64,000 bases of DNA, from contig JAIQCW010000044.1 of NCBI GenBank assembly GCA_020283715.1, positions 21,962 through 85,961 on the forward strand, in the 5' to 3' direction. A model generated the notes under the pieces. That model had not been told where the DNA came from, ran no database searches, and saw only the letters and a list, made by a program, of their open reading frames with translations. The position numbers were made by a program, and so were the translations under genes. Origin of the DNA: Cytauxzoon felis (taxonomy: Eukaryota; Apicomplexa; Aconoidasida; Piroplasmida; Theileriidae). Below, one piece after another: positions 1 through 9,484 of this stretch; the first letter of the stretch is position 1; the number at the start of each line of letters is the position of its first letter.

Positions 1-3000
1 AATTTATTAACTACATTTGTTACTGTAAGTCCTCAACATGTCATTGAAGGTGTTGCGCTTATAATTTTGTCAAGAAAGCATTACCTATTAGACATTATAA
101 ATTTGCCAATTTCATATCTAAATGGAAAGTTTCAGGTTTTTCTTGGTGGATTTGATACAGTTTTAGTTATGGAATTGATATTACTTGTTATATTTTTAAA
201 TTATATAGTCGTTAAGAGACTACTATTTGGTGATTGTAATATATTAAGGGGGAATTTTTACAGAAAAAATGAGTTGAAGAGTATAAATAATGGTATTATA
301 AATAGATTTGTATCATTTTTAATGAGATTATATAATCGTATAAAGGTTTTTATATGTCATTTAATTAAATCGCCTAGGATGATATTCAACCGTAAGCCTG
401 AAATACATCGTTTACGACCTCCAAAATTATCATTCCTTTCTCTTTATAATTCCATTCTTATGTTATCTATTATTATTTATCGTAATATCCGTAGTAACGA
501 CTACGAATTTATATATTTAATGGGTTATAAATTAAATTTTAGAACATTTAATAGATTATTGATGATTAATTTACTTTATTTATCCATTGTTTTTCTATAT
601 TTCCTCTATAAATTTGCTGATGATATCAGGAGATCTTCAAAGTTAATAGAGAACCCTCGTGTATTGCAAGAGCTGGATGAGGAACCAACTGGTGGTAAAA
701 TATTGATGAAGTTTTATGACAAGATAATTTACATGAATGGGAAAAGAATAGCTAATAAAATCGATGGCAAATTCTGCAAGATGCGAATATACAAAATTTA
801 TGATGTCATGAAAAGTGAGCGTGATAAACGAAGTGCAGTTGGAAGTGGACTACCCGTAGCTGATCTCAGGGAAGCGGAGGGGGAACTAAATAGAGAAGGC
901 CACCACGGCGAGTGGAAGAAGAGTAGGGCTGTAACCTCAGGTGGAATAATGAATATAATCTACAAATTCGGGTATGTATGTAGAGATGTATCATTGAATG
1001 GTGTTAGAAATGTATTAAAGTTGAGTGTGGATGGTAATATGTTGGAGAGGATGATATTAATGTCAAGGAGTATAGATTTATTTGTATATAATGGAAAGGG
1101 GAGTAGGATGATAACGATTGATGATGTTGATGTAGAGAATTATTATAAAGGGATAGTAATGAAGTTATTATTATTGAAATCATTGATGATAATAATATTA
1201 ATGTATAATTATTTACCTATGGTATATATATTTTCATCATTATTATGGTTATATTATGGTATAATATTATATAATAGAGATAATTTGATGGATAGTAATG
1301 GTAATAATTATAATTTTAATATACCATTGAAGAATACTAATAATAATAAATCTGTTGATAAGATTAATAATTCTATAAAATTTATAGTATTGAAATCGGT
1401 AGAATATTTTATAACCTGTATATATTTGTTATTTTGTAATTATAATTTGAGTTTAATTATATTGAATGGTATTATAAATATAACATATCCTATTATACAA
1501 TTGAGATATTTATTGGATATATTGAATGAACTATTAGAAATTTTAATATTAATTCATAATAGATTATATAATTTCATACAATATTTATTAATACATTGGA
1601 GATTATTGAATGATAAAGTATTTGATTATATGAGGAAAAGGGATTATAATTATTTGGAATTTAATGGTATACCAATAGAAGATATAAAAAAAGATTGTAT
1701 ACCAGAGGGTATATTAATATCATATAGTAATCTAAAAGTACAATATAATGGTTATATATATAATTTATACAAGAGGATTTATATAAATAAGATGTTATAC
1801 ATTTACAATAAGAATGATTTATCATCTGTATTGATATGGAATGATTTTAATATAGTACTAGAAATAGATGATATACAACCAAATAGAGAAATTTTTTGTA
1901 TATTAGAGCTATATAATGGTAATAGTACATATTTAATACTATATAAAGATGAAAACACTGACAATATAAACAACCATTCAAACAAACCACGATCTACAGC
2001 GAGTGGCAATAATATACATCACAATAATCAACTACCTTCTCCACCTGAGGTCCAATCCAACTCTCCTTCCACTAGGCGTGGAGCCTCTCCACCTGAGGTC
2101 AGTCCTGCCGTCAGCTCTTCCAATTACCTATCCCTGAAGGGTAATGCCACTCCCGGAGATCGTGGCGATGTTAACCCGGAGGAACAGAATTTATCAACCC
2201 AGAAGAACGTAAATATTCAACCCCTAAGAACAGGAATTCTACCCGGAAGAACAAAATATGTCAACCCGGAGGAACAGGAAGGTTGTGATGGATCATCCAT
2301 CATGGGAATGATGGAAGATGGTGCTAAGGATGTGTTGAAAGTAACCTCAGGTGGACTACCCGCAGCTGATCTCAGGGAAGCGAAGGGACAACTAAATAGA
2401 GAAGGCCACCACGGCGAGTGGAATGACCTCAGGTGGAGAGCTGACGGCAGGAATGTAACTTCAGGTTCAATAGAAAATACTCATTTATCATTTACTGGAT
2501 TGGAGATGAATAGGAATCTTAGGGTACCTCTTGTATTGAATAGTGATCCTATGGTTAAGAGTAAATACAATCCACCTATCAACATGTCATCTTTACCATT
2601 GGATATTGATGATGATATTTATAATTCATCAATGGATCTTCATGATATATTTTATGATAATGATAAGAATGAAATTATAATTACAGGACCATTTATAAAA
2701 ATTGGTTTAAATTATACAATAAGAGCATGTATTAGAGATGGTTTTAAAGGTGATGATGAGATAAAGAGTATAAATTTAATTGTTAAATGTAATGTTATAG
2801 GTGAAATTAAATTTGATATTATAAATTATATTGATTATAATGAATTAATTATATTAACATCTATAGATAATAATGAAAAGATATTAATATATCCAAAGAA
2901 GGTCTATATGAATTTTATTGATAATAATAATAGTGTTATAATATATAATTCTAAATTAAGACTTGGTATAGAATATAAAATAAATTATACTTGTAAATTA

Positions 3001-5187
3001 AATAAAGTTAATAAAAATTATATATGGAATTCTATATGTAATATAAATAATGAAATTATAATATCAATTAAATATAAAAATAATGAATTTAATTTTATAT
3101 CTTATAATTATTATATAACTAATAATAATAATATTACAAAATTAATAACACCATTATATAAAGAAAATTTTTTTAATTTTGGTATGAAATTCCCTTTTAA
3201 ATTAGATGTATGTAATTATTATAATATAAATTTTGGTACTATTAATTTTAATTATAATAAGAATACATTTATACTTTATGATGATTTAGATGATATACAA
3301 TTAAAATCTAATTTAAATTTTAGAATTTATACTAATGAATATAATAATTTACCATTAATACCAATAAGAATTTTAAAAGTCTACAATAATTATTATAGAA
3401 TTATACCAATGTATGATAAATTCGCTATGATTCTAGAAGCGAAAATTGCTAAATTACAAGCATTTCTATACCATTTAGATAATAAAATCGAACTTGTTAG
3501 CCCACAAATTATCACAAGCTTCCTATCTCCACAATGCCTTGATGAAATATTAAAATATAAAAGAGATGATGATATTAAAAGTAATCCATGTTCATCAACA
3601 TCCACATCAACTGATGTACAATCCTCTACATTTCACAACTCTCCTCCACTTGAGGTCCAATCCAATTCCTTTTCCACTAGGCGTGGAGCCTCTTCCAATT
3701 ACCTATCCCTAAAGGGTGGTGCCACTCCCGGAGATCGTGGCGGTGGAGAGGGTAGTGATTGGACCTCAAGTGGAAGTGAATTATCCGAGACGATCTATGG
3801 GAGTCGAGGTGAGGTAAATAAGGCCACCACGGCGAGTGGAAAGGAAGGTGGAGATGTAACCTCGGGTGTTATTGTATCATCTGATGATGATGAGTTATCA
3901 TCTGAATGGTTACATTTGATATGGATGTTGCGGATAGTGATAAATTTTTATATAGTTCAATTGAATAATATTATATTATTATCATGGGATCATTATAAAT
4001 TATCACAAAGTGGCAAGGTGAAATTATTAATGATGAAATGTGATCATTTGGTATCGATTGGTGTATCATCGATGACATCAATATTACAAGTTATAAAGAA
4101 AGATGCTTTATCAAATGGTTTAATATTAAATGATACATTTGAATTCCCATTTATTGTACATAAATCTAAAATTCTACCAATCATTGATCATAATAAACAA
4201 TTAAATAAATGGAATAATGATATTAACATGTTCATCAATAATAATAATTACAATTTCCAATACCTCAAATCAATAATCACACATAATAACATAAACAATA
4301 ACTACAACAAGTCAACTCTACAATATTACTACAACAACTCATTCGATACAAACATCAATCAAGATTCATACAACAATAACACTAATACATCAGTCACATC
4401 TACAGATGAGGTTACCTCCACCGAAGGTCGTACATCTACTCCACCTGAGGTTACAACCTTATCTTCCACTCGCCGTGGAGGCACTTCCAATTACCTCCCC
4501 GTAAACGGTATAGCCACTCCCGGAGATCGTGGCAGAAGTGAAGGTCTAGATGGAAGTAGAACTAAGGATGTGACCTCAAGTGGAGAACCCGCAGCTGATC
4601 TCAGGGAAGCGAAGGGGGAAGTAAATAGAAGAGCTGACGGCAGGAAGACCTCAGGTGGAAAAGCTCCATGCAATGGTATAGATGGTAGATGTATATCAAG
4701 TGGATTTACAACTTCACCGATGATAGACAATGAAAAGTTGGAGTATATAATGAGGGTATTGAAGAATGAGTTATATAATGAGGGTGAGTATATTCGTGTA
4801 ATAAAGGTAAAGTCTGATGTGAAAATCAGTAATTGGTGTCAAGGGTTTATTAAAATGGTATTAATTGATGGTTCATATAAGTGGATTGCCTGTACAATAC
4901 AAGTCATCGGTAAAGTTATGAATATTAGAATAACAGATCGAATAGACATGAAAATTAATAACAATAATATAAACAAATTATCTTTAAGTATAATTAATAT
5001 TGAAATTATAAATGTAGGCCGCGATGATAATAAATATTTAAAGAATGTCCAGTGTATAATTAAATTTTATATCAATGAAGAATATGAAAAGTTAAATTTA
5101 AAAATTAATAATAGAGAATGTAAATTCGAAAATTTTATAAATTTTGGTTGTATTTCTAATGATTTTTTAAAAGATTTTAAATTTTAA
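1..5187 (+). CDS. Giant multipass membrane protein, 5' part outside window
   Basis: The frame is open from base 1 (AAT TTA TTA ACT) to TAA at 5185-5187, about 1,728 codons, so the true start lies upstream of the window. I do not recognise the family. The N-terminal third has several hydrophobic stretches of membrane-segment length (about nt 160-216, 430-490, 560-610, 1155-1275 and 1390-1520). The rest is Asn/Ile/Tyr-rich, AT-rich lineage-specific sequence with beta-rich character. Four GC-rich PIP repeats lie in-frame inside the exon (about 840-945, 2036-2466, 3646-3870, 4405-4690) and contribute peptides such as [13 protein letters not shown] and LSLKGNATPGDRG. These segments have no counterpart in the flanking low-GC sequence and are probably disordered insertions. 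A long intronless exon with four insertions is the extreme case in this window. Coding status is well supported by frame length. Function is unknown. Confidence 0.85.
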   Translation, partial: NLLTTFVTVSPQHVIEGVALIILSRKHYLLDIINLPISYLNGKFQVFLGGFDTVLVMELILLVIFLNYIVVKRLLFGDCNILRGNFYRKNELKSINNGIINRFVSFLMRLYNRIKVFICHLIKSPRMIFNRKPEIHRLRPPKLSFLSLYNSILMLSIIIYRNIRSNDYEFIYLMGYKLNFRTFNRLLMINLLYLSIVFLYFLYKFADDIRRSSKLIENPRVLQELDEEPTGGKILMKFYDKIIYMNGKRIANKIDGKFCKMRIYKIYDVMKSERDKRSAVGSGLPVADLREAEGELNREGHHGEWKKSRAVTSGGIMNIIYKFGYVCRDVSLNGVRNVLKLSVDGNMLERMILMSRSIDLFVYNGKGSRMITIDDVDVENYYKGIVMKLLLLKSLMIIILMYNYLPMVYIFSSLLWLYYGIILYNRDNLMDSNGNNYNFNIPLKNTNNNKSVDKINNSIKFIVLKSVEYFITCIYLLFCNYNLSLIILNGIINITYPIIQLRYLLDILNELLEILILIHNRLYNFIQYLLIHWRLLNDKVFDYMRKRDYNYLEFNGIPIEDIKKDCIPEGILISYSNLKVQYNGYIYNLYKRIYINKMLYIYNKNDLSSVLIWNDFNIVLEIDDIQPNREIFCILELYNGNSTYLILYKDENTDNINNHSNKPRSTASGNNIHHNNQLPSPPEVQSNSPSTRRGASPPEVSPAVSSSNYLSLKGNATPGDRGDVNPEEQNLSTQKNVNIQPLRTGILPGRTKYVNPEEQEGCDGSSIMGMMEDGAKDVLKVTSGGLPAADLREAKGQLNREGHHGEWNDLRWRADGRNVTSGSIENTHLSFTGLEMNRNLRVPLVLNSDPMVKSKYNPPINMSSLPLDIDDDIYNSSMDLHDIFYDNDKNEIIITGPFIKIGLNYTIRACIRDGFKGDDEIKSINLIVKCNVIGEIKFDIINYIDYNELIILTSIDNNEKILIYPKKVYMNFIDNNNSVIIYNSKLRLGIEYKINYTCKLNKVNKNYIWNSICNINNEIIISIKYKNNEFNFISYNYYITNNNNITKLITPLYKENFFNFGMKFPFKLDVCNYYNINFGTINFNYNKNTFILYDDLDDIQLKSNLNFRIYTNEYNNLPLIPIRILKVYNNYYRIIPMYDKFAMILEAKIAKLQAFLYHLDNKIELVSPQIITSFLSPQCLDEILKYKRDDDIKSNPCSSTSTSTDVQSSTFHNSPPLEVQSNSFSTRRGASSNYLSLKGGATPGDRGGGEGSDWTSSGSELSETIYGSRGEVNKATTASGKEGGDVTSGVIVSSDDDELSSEWLHLIWMLRIVINFYIVQLNNIILLSWDHYKLSQSGKVKLLMMKCDHLVSIGVSSMTSILQVIKKDALSNGLILNDTFEFPFIVHKSKILPIIDHNKQLNKWNNDINMFINNNNYNFQYLKSIITHNNINNNYNKSTLQYYYNNSFDTNINQDSYNNNTNTSVTSTDEVTSTEGRTSTPPEVTTLSSTRRGGTSNYLPVNGIATPGDRGRSEGLDGSRTKDVTSSGEPAADLREAKGEVNRRADGRKTSGGKAPCNGIDGRCISSGFTTSPMIDNEKLEYIMRVLKNELYNEGEYIRVIKVKSDVKISNWCQGFIKMVLIDGSYKWIACTIQVIGKVMNIRITDRIDMKINNNNINKLSLSIINIEIINVGRDDNKYLKNVQCIIKFYINEEYEKLNLKINNRECKFENFINFGCISNDFLKDFKF

Positions 5188-5317
5188 ATTATCCTATAAG
5201 ATATATAAATGTGTGGGTAGACTCTACAACATAACTGTAATGTTAATATTTTCTATCAGTCATTATATACTTTTTATATTATATATCCTATATGTATACA
5301 CCTTCCACAATTAAAAA

Positions 5318-7651
5318 ATGTCGCAGGAACCAGCGACTATCACAGATTCTGGAGAACAACGTGAAGTCATTGTCCAATATGTAAAAAAAGTTAAAGAACA
5401 TTTAGAATTAGAAAATAAACTCAAAAAATGTATATTAAATAATTTAAATTCATATAATATATAATATAGTACGTAATGATATAGCAGAACTCACCGCCAA
5501 AGATGATAAAACTGAAGATGACCTCAAAGCTCTACAAAGTATCGGACAAATCGTAGGACATGTATTAAGACCAATAGATAATAATAAATGTAAGTCTTAA
5601 CATTAATATTTATATCATATAAAAATATACAATACAACGTTGAAAGTAGTACAACCCTGTCTTCCACCTCTACCTGAGGTTACAACATCTGATGCCACTC
5701 GGCGTGGAGGCCTTCTCTATTTACCTATCTCTAAAGAGTAGAGCCACTCCCGGAGATCGTGGCGAAGGTGGTGATGGAGTGAAGAGTAGTACTGGACCTC
5801 GAGTGGAATCCGAGACGATCTACGGGAGTCGAGGTGAGGTAAATAGAGAAGGCCTCCACGGCGAGTGGAATGAGGAGGAGGGTTGGACCTCAGGTGGAGG
5901 TGGTTGGTGTACAGAGATTTTATTATATATTGATATAAATATTATAGTTATTGTGAAGGCATCGAGTGGTCCTAGATATGTGGTATGCTGTAAGGTTAAT
6001 ATAGATCCTGTGACATTAACAAGTGGTTCTCGTGTTGCATTGGATATGACAACATTGACGATAATGAAGAAATTACCTCGTGAAGTTGATCCTGTAGTAT
6101 TTAATATGTTAAATGATGTTGAAATGGTTGATGGTAAAGTACGTAAAGAGAGTTATGATTCAATTGGTAAGTTAATTATAATATCAATTATATTTTTTAA
6201 AAAATAATTTATAGGTGGATTAGCTAAACAAATTAGAGAGATGAGAGAAGTTATAGAATTACCATTAAGAAATCCATTCTTATTTCAAAGGGTCGGAATT
6301 AAACCACCCAAAGGTGTATTATTATATGGTCCACCCGGTACCGGAAAAACACTTTTAGCCAGAGCACTCGCTGCCGATATCGATTGCAACTTCCTTAAAG
6401 TCGTCGCATCAGCCGTTGTCGATAAATACATCGGAGAATCAGCCAAAATTATTAGAGAAATGTTCGGTACGTCTAACATTTATAACAATTCAGTCGAGGT
6501 TCATCCCTTCCATTGCATGGAGCTCCCACCTAGGTCCAATCGTTGTCTTCCCATTGCATGGAGCCCTTCTATTTACTTCCCCCTCCGCTTCCCTGAGATC
6601 AGCTACGGGTTTCCACTTGAGGTCTATTAACTATACCCGATGTCTGTTCTTCCGGGTTAACATCTTTTGTTACTCCGGGTATAATTCATGTTCTTAGGGG
6701 TTGAATATTTTACGTTCTTCCGGGTAGACAAATACCTGGAAGCGATCTACAGGAGCTGGAGGGGGAAATAAATAGAAGAGCTCCATGCAATGGGAAAGGA
6801 AGGTAGTGAATGGACGTCGACTGAAATTTTGTCTTCATTTATTTATATATTTTTTATAGGTTATGCTAAGGATCATCAGCCTTGTATAATATTTATGGAT
6901 GAGATTGATGCTATCGGTGGTCGTAGATTTTCTCAGGGAACATCTGCAGATCGTGAAATACAAAGGACATTAATGGAATTATTAACTCATCTTGATGGTT
7001 TTGATGAATTGGGTCAAGTTAAAATTATTATGGCTACAAATAGACCTGATGTACTTGATCCAGCCCTACTCAGACCCGGAAGAATCGATCGCAAAATCGA
7101 AATACCACTACCAAATGAAGCCGCAAGAATCGAAATACTCAAAATACACGCCAAAAAACTATCCAAACAGGGAAATATCGGTACGTTTAAATTTAATCAA
7201 TATAACTACGAATCGTCTACTCCACTCGAGGTCCAATAACTACCCTCTCCACCGCCACGATCTCCGGGAGTGGATATACTCTTTAGAGATAGGTAAATAG
7301 AAGAGCTGTCTGCAAGACGAGGAGAGTTGGATTGGACCTAAGGTGGAGTGTTCACTACGTTCGTTCGAGTCGTTACATTTATTTTGGTGAGGCAATTAAT
7401 ATATGATCTTCTTTAGATTACGATGCGATATGTCGATTATGTGATGGTTTCAATGGTGCGGACTTGCGTAATGTTTGTACGGAGGCTGGTTAGTGGAAAA
7501 AATTATGTTGTCTTTATAATGGCAAAATTTAGGTATTTGTGCAATACGTGAGATGCGTGATTATGTAATTGAAGAGGATTTTTTTAAAGCTGCAAGGAAA
7601 TTAACAGAGCATAAAAAACTTGAGGGCACTTTAGCATATGAAAAGATTTAA
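5318..7651 (+). CDS. RPT4: 26S proteasome regulatory ATPase RPT4 (PSMC6)
   Basis: AAA ATPase of the 19S base that unfolds ubiquitinated substrates into the 20S core. My exon model is 5318-5429, 5470-5589, 5948-6166, 6215-6466, 6860-7180, 7417-7488 and 7533-7651; all junctions are GT..AG and codon phase is kept. The joined protein follows human PSMC6 closely. It has an N-terminal coiled coil, [14 protein letters not shown], the OB segment ending in [26 protein letters not shown], Walker A GPPGTGKT, Walker [10 protein letters not shown], the second region of homology [20 protein letters not shown], and the C-terminal [12 protein letters not shown]. The 40-nt first intron, the 48-nt third and the 44-nt sixth are tiny. 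Introns 2, 4 and 5 (358, 393 and 236 nt) are swollen by PIP repeats. The exons contain no insertions, as expected for a structurally constrained AAA protein. Confidence 0.96.
5655..5910 (+). repeat. PIP block in RPT4 intron 2
   Basis: Near-complete copy. Left half has H1 CCACtcggcGTGG, H2 CTCTaaAGAG and the GCCAC..GTGGC hairpin. Right half has the core GACGATCTACGGGAGTCGAGG and H1 CCACggcgaGTGG, then a terminal GACCTCAGGTGG box. The two H1 arms with their AAATAGAGAAGGCC flanks are inverted copies of each other. Confidence 0.9.
6496..6830. repeat. PIP block in RPT4 intron 4
   Basis: Two H1 hairpins of the CCATtgcATGG type, a reversed right half (GCTTCCCTGAGATCAGC), three to four reversed F boxes (GTTCTTCCGGGT), then a forward right half (CTGGAAGCGATCTACAGG) ending in AGCTCCATGCAATGGG. 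The block is an inverted pair of right halves without a left half. Confidence 0.85.
7205..7346 (-). repeat. PIP left half in RPT4 intron 5
   Basis: Reversed left half: CACGATCTCCGGGAGTGG, ACTCTTTAGAGATAGGT, then AAATAGAAGAGCTGTCTGCAAGAC. It is bounded by CCACTCGAGGTCCAAT and ATTGGACCTAAGGTGG, which form a terminal inverted repeat. Confidence 0.85.
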
Positions 7652-7722
7652 TTTACAACACTCTATAAAATACCACTTCCCCATGTTAATTAATAAAATT
7701 CTTTATAAATTTATATATAATA

Positions 7723-9459
7723 ATGTCAGAAGAGATAGAAACTGAACGATCTTCAAATTTAAAAGCACCTGTTATGCTATTAACTGGTCATGATGGTGAA
7801 GTCTATACTCTGGAATTCTCACCTAATGGCCAACATATCGCTACAGGCAGTAAAGATAAACAAATACTCTTATTCGAAGTATATGGAGATTGTTATAATT
7901 TTGGTGTGTTAAGTGGTCATAAAAATGCCATATTAGAACTGCACTGGAATAAAAGAGGAGATATCATTTACTCCTGTTCAGCAGACAACACTGCCGCCAT
8001 CTGGGACATCGAATATCGCAAAAGAATCAAAAAATTAAGTATGTTTTACCACTCCAGAAAAGAAGCATGATAGAAATGTCGTTATTTCGAAGGATTCCAC
8101 CCGAGGTCCAATCACTATCTTCTAGTGTTCCACTCGCCGTGGAGGCATCTTACAATTTTTATCTCTAAAGAGTATAGCCACTCCCGGAGATCGTGGCGAT
8201 GTTGAGTATATGACCTCAAGTGGACTACCTGGAAGCAATCTACGGGAGCTGGAAGGGGAAGTAAATAGAAGAGCTCTCTGCAAGAGGAACAGTGGTTATA
8301 ACCTCAGGTGGAGAGCTGTCTGCAAGACCAACGGTGGAATGGCAAGATGAACACATTGCTATAGAATCTATGATATATGATATTTTATCGATATTATTTT
8401 AGGTGGCCATTCTGGTATAGTAAATAGTTGTTATCCTGCTCGTAATGTGATTGGTGATAAGGGGATGTTGGTGACAGGTTCGGATGATGGATATGTAAAG
8501 GTATGGGATTCACGTAGTAAAAGGGCTGCTCAATCGATATCGCATGATTTCCAAGTATTAGCTGTATGTGTTGATCCTAATGGTGAAAGGATATTTTCTG
8601 GTTCATTAGATAATATTATAAGGGTAAGTATTTAAATTTTAAATTTAATTTCTATTTTTAGGTATTTGATTTAAGATCAGAAAAGGAATTGTATCAATTG
8701 AAAGGATGTTTAGATTCTATAACATCATTAGATCTTAATGAAGATTGGTATATTTAAATCATTAACTATATCAATTCATTCATATATTCAGTACTAAATT
8801 ATTATCCAATAGTATGGATCAAAAATTAACCGTATGGGATATACAACCATACTGCAAAGGTGATCGAATCATCAATACAATCTTCGGACCAACCGTATGT
8901 CTATACAAACTAACACATAAATATATCCATCCAATATCACTCAACTTGAGGTCCAATCCAACTCTCTTCCTCTTGCAGAGAGCTCTTCTATTTACCTCCC
9001 CCTCCGCTTCCCTGAGATCAGCTGCGGGTTCCACTTGAGGTCCAATCACTAACTTCTCACCGCCATGATCTCTGGGAGTGGCTTTACTCTTTAGAGGGAA
9101 GTAATTAGAAGAGCTGACGGCAGGACGAAGAAAGGTGATTAGACCTCATGTGGAAGTGGAAGATAAGGTAGATTTTGGTCTGATGACTATTATATTGATT
9201 TAATTTGTATATATTTCACATGATATTGTAGCATAATGCGGAGAAGTTATTGATAAAGGCTCGTTGGGGTAAAGATACGTTGGTATGTAGTGGTTCGGCA
9301 GATCACATGGCGTATATAATTGATAGTAGTGATAAGAAGATATTATATCAATTACCTGGACATTTAGGATCAGTTAATGATGTATGCTTACATCCTTTAG
9401 AACCGATATTAGCATCATGTAGCTCAGATAAATGTATTTACATGGGCGAATTAGTATAA
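7723..9459 (+). CDS. SNRNP40: U5 snRNP 40 kDa-like WD40 repeat protein
   Basis: WD40 beta-propeller of the spliceosomal U5 snRNP / Prp19-associated set. Exons: 7723-8038, 8403-8623, 8662-8747, 8792-8894 and 9232-9459, all phase-consistent. The protein starts MSEEIETERSSNLKAPVMLL, followed by LTGHDGEVYTLEFSPNG and further WD repeats: GHKNAILELHWNKRG, VTGSDDGYVKVWD, GSLDNIIRVFDLR and KLTVWDIQPYC. It ends with LPGHLGSVNDVCLHPLEPIL and SDKCIYMGELV, which parallels the human SNRNP40 terminus (PGHAGSINEV, DKRLYMGE). Introns 2 and 3 are 38 and 44 nt. Introns 1 and 4 (364 and 337 nt) each carry a PIP element. Nuclear localisation is inferred from the family. Confidence 0.93.
8095..8340 (+). repeat. 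PIP block in SNRNP40 intron 1
   Basis: Forward complete copy: H1 CCACtcgccGTGG, H2 CTCTaaAGAG, GCCACTCCCGGAGATCGTGG, then right half with direct-repeat core CTGGAAG-CAATCTACGGGAG-CTGGAAG. It ends with two hairpins, CTCTgcaAGAG and GTCTgcaAGAC. Confidence 0.88.
8940..9155 (-). repeat. PIP block in SNRNP40 intron 4
   Basis: Reversed copy: right half first (CTCTTGCAGAGAGCTCTTC, CCCTGAGATCAGCTGCGGG), then left half (GCCATGATCTCTGGGAGTGGC, ACTCTTTAGAGGGAAG) and an H1 of the CTGACGGCAG type. Confidence 0.88.
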
Positions 9460-9484
9460 CAAATAACATATTATTATAATAATA

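Noticed and set aside
6210..7250. RPT4 fragments as several separate small genes
   Set aside because: Exon junctions with GT..AG borders reproduce continuous PSMC6 sequence, so it is one seven-exon gene.
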